From Branchiostoma floridae (lineage: Eukaryota > Chordata > Leptocardii > Amphioxiformes > Branchiostomatidae), in assembly GCF_000003815.2 (NCBI RefSeq), contig NC_049995.1, positions 725,226 through 755,249 of the forward strand: DNA of 30,024 nt, written 5' to 3'. This document shows, piece by piece, positions 29,193-30,024 of this stretch (its first letter is position 1; every line of letters begins with the position of its first letter). The position numbers and the translations under genes were made by a program. Under the pieces are notes generated by a model, which was not told the DNA's origin, searched no databases, and saw only the letters and a program-made list of their open reading frames with translations.

Positions 29193-29414
29193 AAACTTGA
29201 CCCATCAAAATCCACGGAACCAGATGGCATATCAGTCATTGTCTTTCAAAAATGCCCGTCAGAACTGTCACATATTCTTGATAAATTACGTCGGAAATGC
29301 GAGGAAGATTCCTCCCTTCCATCGTCTTAGACATTTCCATCAGCCAATCCTGTATTCAAAAACGCCGGTGAAAGATCTAGTCCAAGCAAATACGTGAAAG
29401 GTGTTGCGCAAAAT
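29193..29414 (+). pseudogene. LINE reverse transcriptase relic (CR1/Jockey-type)
   Basis: One frame reads KLDPSKSTEPDGISVIVFQK, then CPSELSHIL, and after an in-frame TAG (29328-29330) continues NPVFKNAGERSSPSKY. This is the conserved reverse transcriptase block in which active elements have L-x-x-x-K-(S/A)-x-G-P-D-G-I-P ... F-P-x-x-W-K ... V-P-x-(F/Y)-K. Here the Gly before Pro-Asp-Gly is Glu, and a Trp codon has probably become TAG. It is a dead fragment of about 220 bp, in the sense orientation of the host gene and probably within its next intron. Confidence 0.85.
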
Positions 29415-29497
29415 TGAACATCATAATCAAATTACAGGTGATCGTGTAAAATAGACTTTCGGAAAAACACCCTGACTACTAATGAGATTTTTAGGCA

Positions 29498-29825
29498 GAG
29501 TTTAGATACTCTTTCAGGCAGAGAATAAATACTCCTTCAGGAAGAGTATAAATACTCTTTCAGACATGAACAGAGTATAAATACTCCTTCAGGCAGAGGG
29601 TCCATCCTTCTTCATGCAGAGTACTTATCCTTTATCAGTTAGAGTATAAACACTCTATCAGGCAGAGGATCCATCCTCCTTCATGCAGAGTATTTATACT
29701 CTATCAGAGTATATATCGCCCTTCATGCGGAGTATATATCCTCCAAGTTGCTGGACAATACTCTATTTCATTATATATCCTCGGTTAGGCTGGATTAGTC
29801 TTGATTTGTTTGAGTATATATCCTC
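29498..29825 (+). repeat. Palindromic tandem array, 23-bp unit with GAGTATAAATACTC core
   Basis: Unit cores start at 29498, 29521, 29544, 29573, 29596, 29619, 29642, 29665, 29688, 29707 and 29730; the step is 23 bp except for one of 29 and one of 19. Typical cores have 6-base complementary arms GAGTAT/ATACTC around two central bases. The unit at 29665 has GAGGAT/ATCCTC instead, keeping full pairing. Spacers are close to CTTCAGGCA or CTTCATGCA. Units 29573-29641 and 29642-29706 look like a three-unit higher-order repeat. An isolated last unit (GAGTATATATCCTC) lies at 29812. The flank that follows is shared with the array at 6306. Confidence 0.93.
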
Positions 29826-29983
29826 ATCTTTTTTTTATTATTTGAAGAAAGTTTCTTTAAAAATGAAAAACTAAGTCATGATGGCTGCATTTTGATGAAA
29901 AAAAAGCTTAATTTTGGTGTTTTGAAGCCAAAAAAAGGGAATAAAACGGATTTTTCCCTTATATTTTGGATTCTGTTGTATAC
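29785..29983 (+). mobile_element. Conserved flank of palindromic array, copy 2
   Basis: Homologous to 6690-6880 in the same orientation, with the same order: AGGCTGGATT, TTTGTTTGAG plus isolated unit, GGCTGCATTTT, AAAAAAAGGGAATAAAA, TTTTTCCCTTAT, ATTTTGGATTCTGTT and TATAC. Similarity stops before the window end, so the element's right boundary is visible in both copies. Confidence 0.8.
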
Positions 29984-30024
29984 AGACCCAATAAGTATCC
30001 TCCCAGTCATCAGCAAAGTCCTTG

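Noticed and set aside
6306-29825. CRISPR-like reading of the palindromic arrays
   Set aside because: The spacers between cores are themselves repeated, there are no cas genes, and the context is eukaryotic; these are tandem repeats.

Overview
This window looks like genomic DNA from an invertebrate chordate, most probably a lancelet (Branchiostoma-like). The evidence is intron-split exons with GT-AG and GC-AG splice sites, small secreted proteins with a thrombospondin type 1 (TSP1) repeat followed by an EGF-like module, decayed CR1/Jockey-type LINE pieces, many short inverted-repeat elements, and pol III box elements. The species call is inference. There are two assembly gaps (1710-2426 and 4249-4516). 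No bacterial-style operon is present, and almost all open frames of 60-120 codons look like chance.

Coding content is thin. Two paralogous gene starts encode a signal peptide, a short Arg-rich linker and the first half of a TSP1 repeat: one on the minus strand (7147-7319), one on the plus strand (26510-26679). They point away from each other, about 19 kb apart. Both have a splice acceptor AG immediately before the ATG, so each should have a non-coding first exon. The plus-strand gene continues into a TSP1/EGF exon at 28786. The frame joins only if the intron uses a GC donor. On the minus strand, a cysteine-rich exon with a stop codon (908-1198) may be the far end of the 7.3 kb gene; the middle exon is not visible and may lie in a gap. 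A further minus-strand cysteine-containing exon candidate (27849-28024) is interrupted by a 424-bp inverted-repeat element flanked by a 9-bp target duplication.

Layout: 0-7 kb minus-strand gene body with foldback elements, gaps and a 28-bp palindromic tandem array; 7-12 kb gene-poor; 12-15.5 kb a duplicated block carrying TATA-like sequence and a conserved splice donor; 15.9-17.5 kb a minus-strand LINE broken by a foldback element; 17.5-19.6 kb a tRNA-like element and GC-rich hairpins; 19.6-24 kb gene-poor with a second duplicated block; 24.3-25.7 kb a second tRNA-like element and CRE/CCAAT modules; 26.5-30 kb the plus-strand TSP1/EGF gene, with a LINE relic and a 23-bp palindromic array.

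The most unusual signal is the pair of palindromic arrays at 6306-6742 and 29498-29825. Their repeat units differ in sequence and length (28 and 23 bp), but both are built on a 14-bp GAG...CTC palindrome. Both arrays are followed by the same spacer, an isolated last unit and the same hairpin-bearing flank. They look like two copies of one element family whose array core has changed while its architecture persisted.
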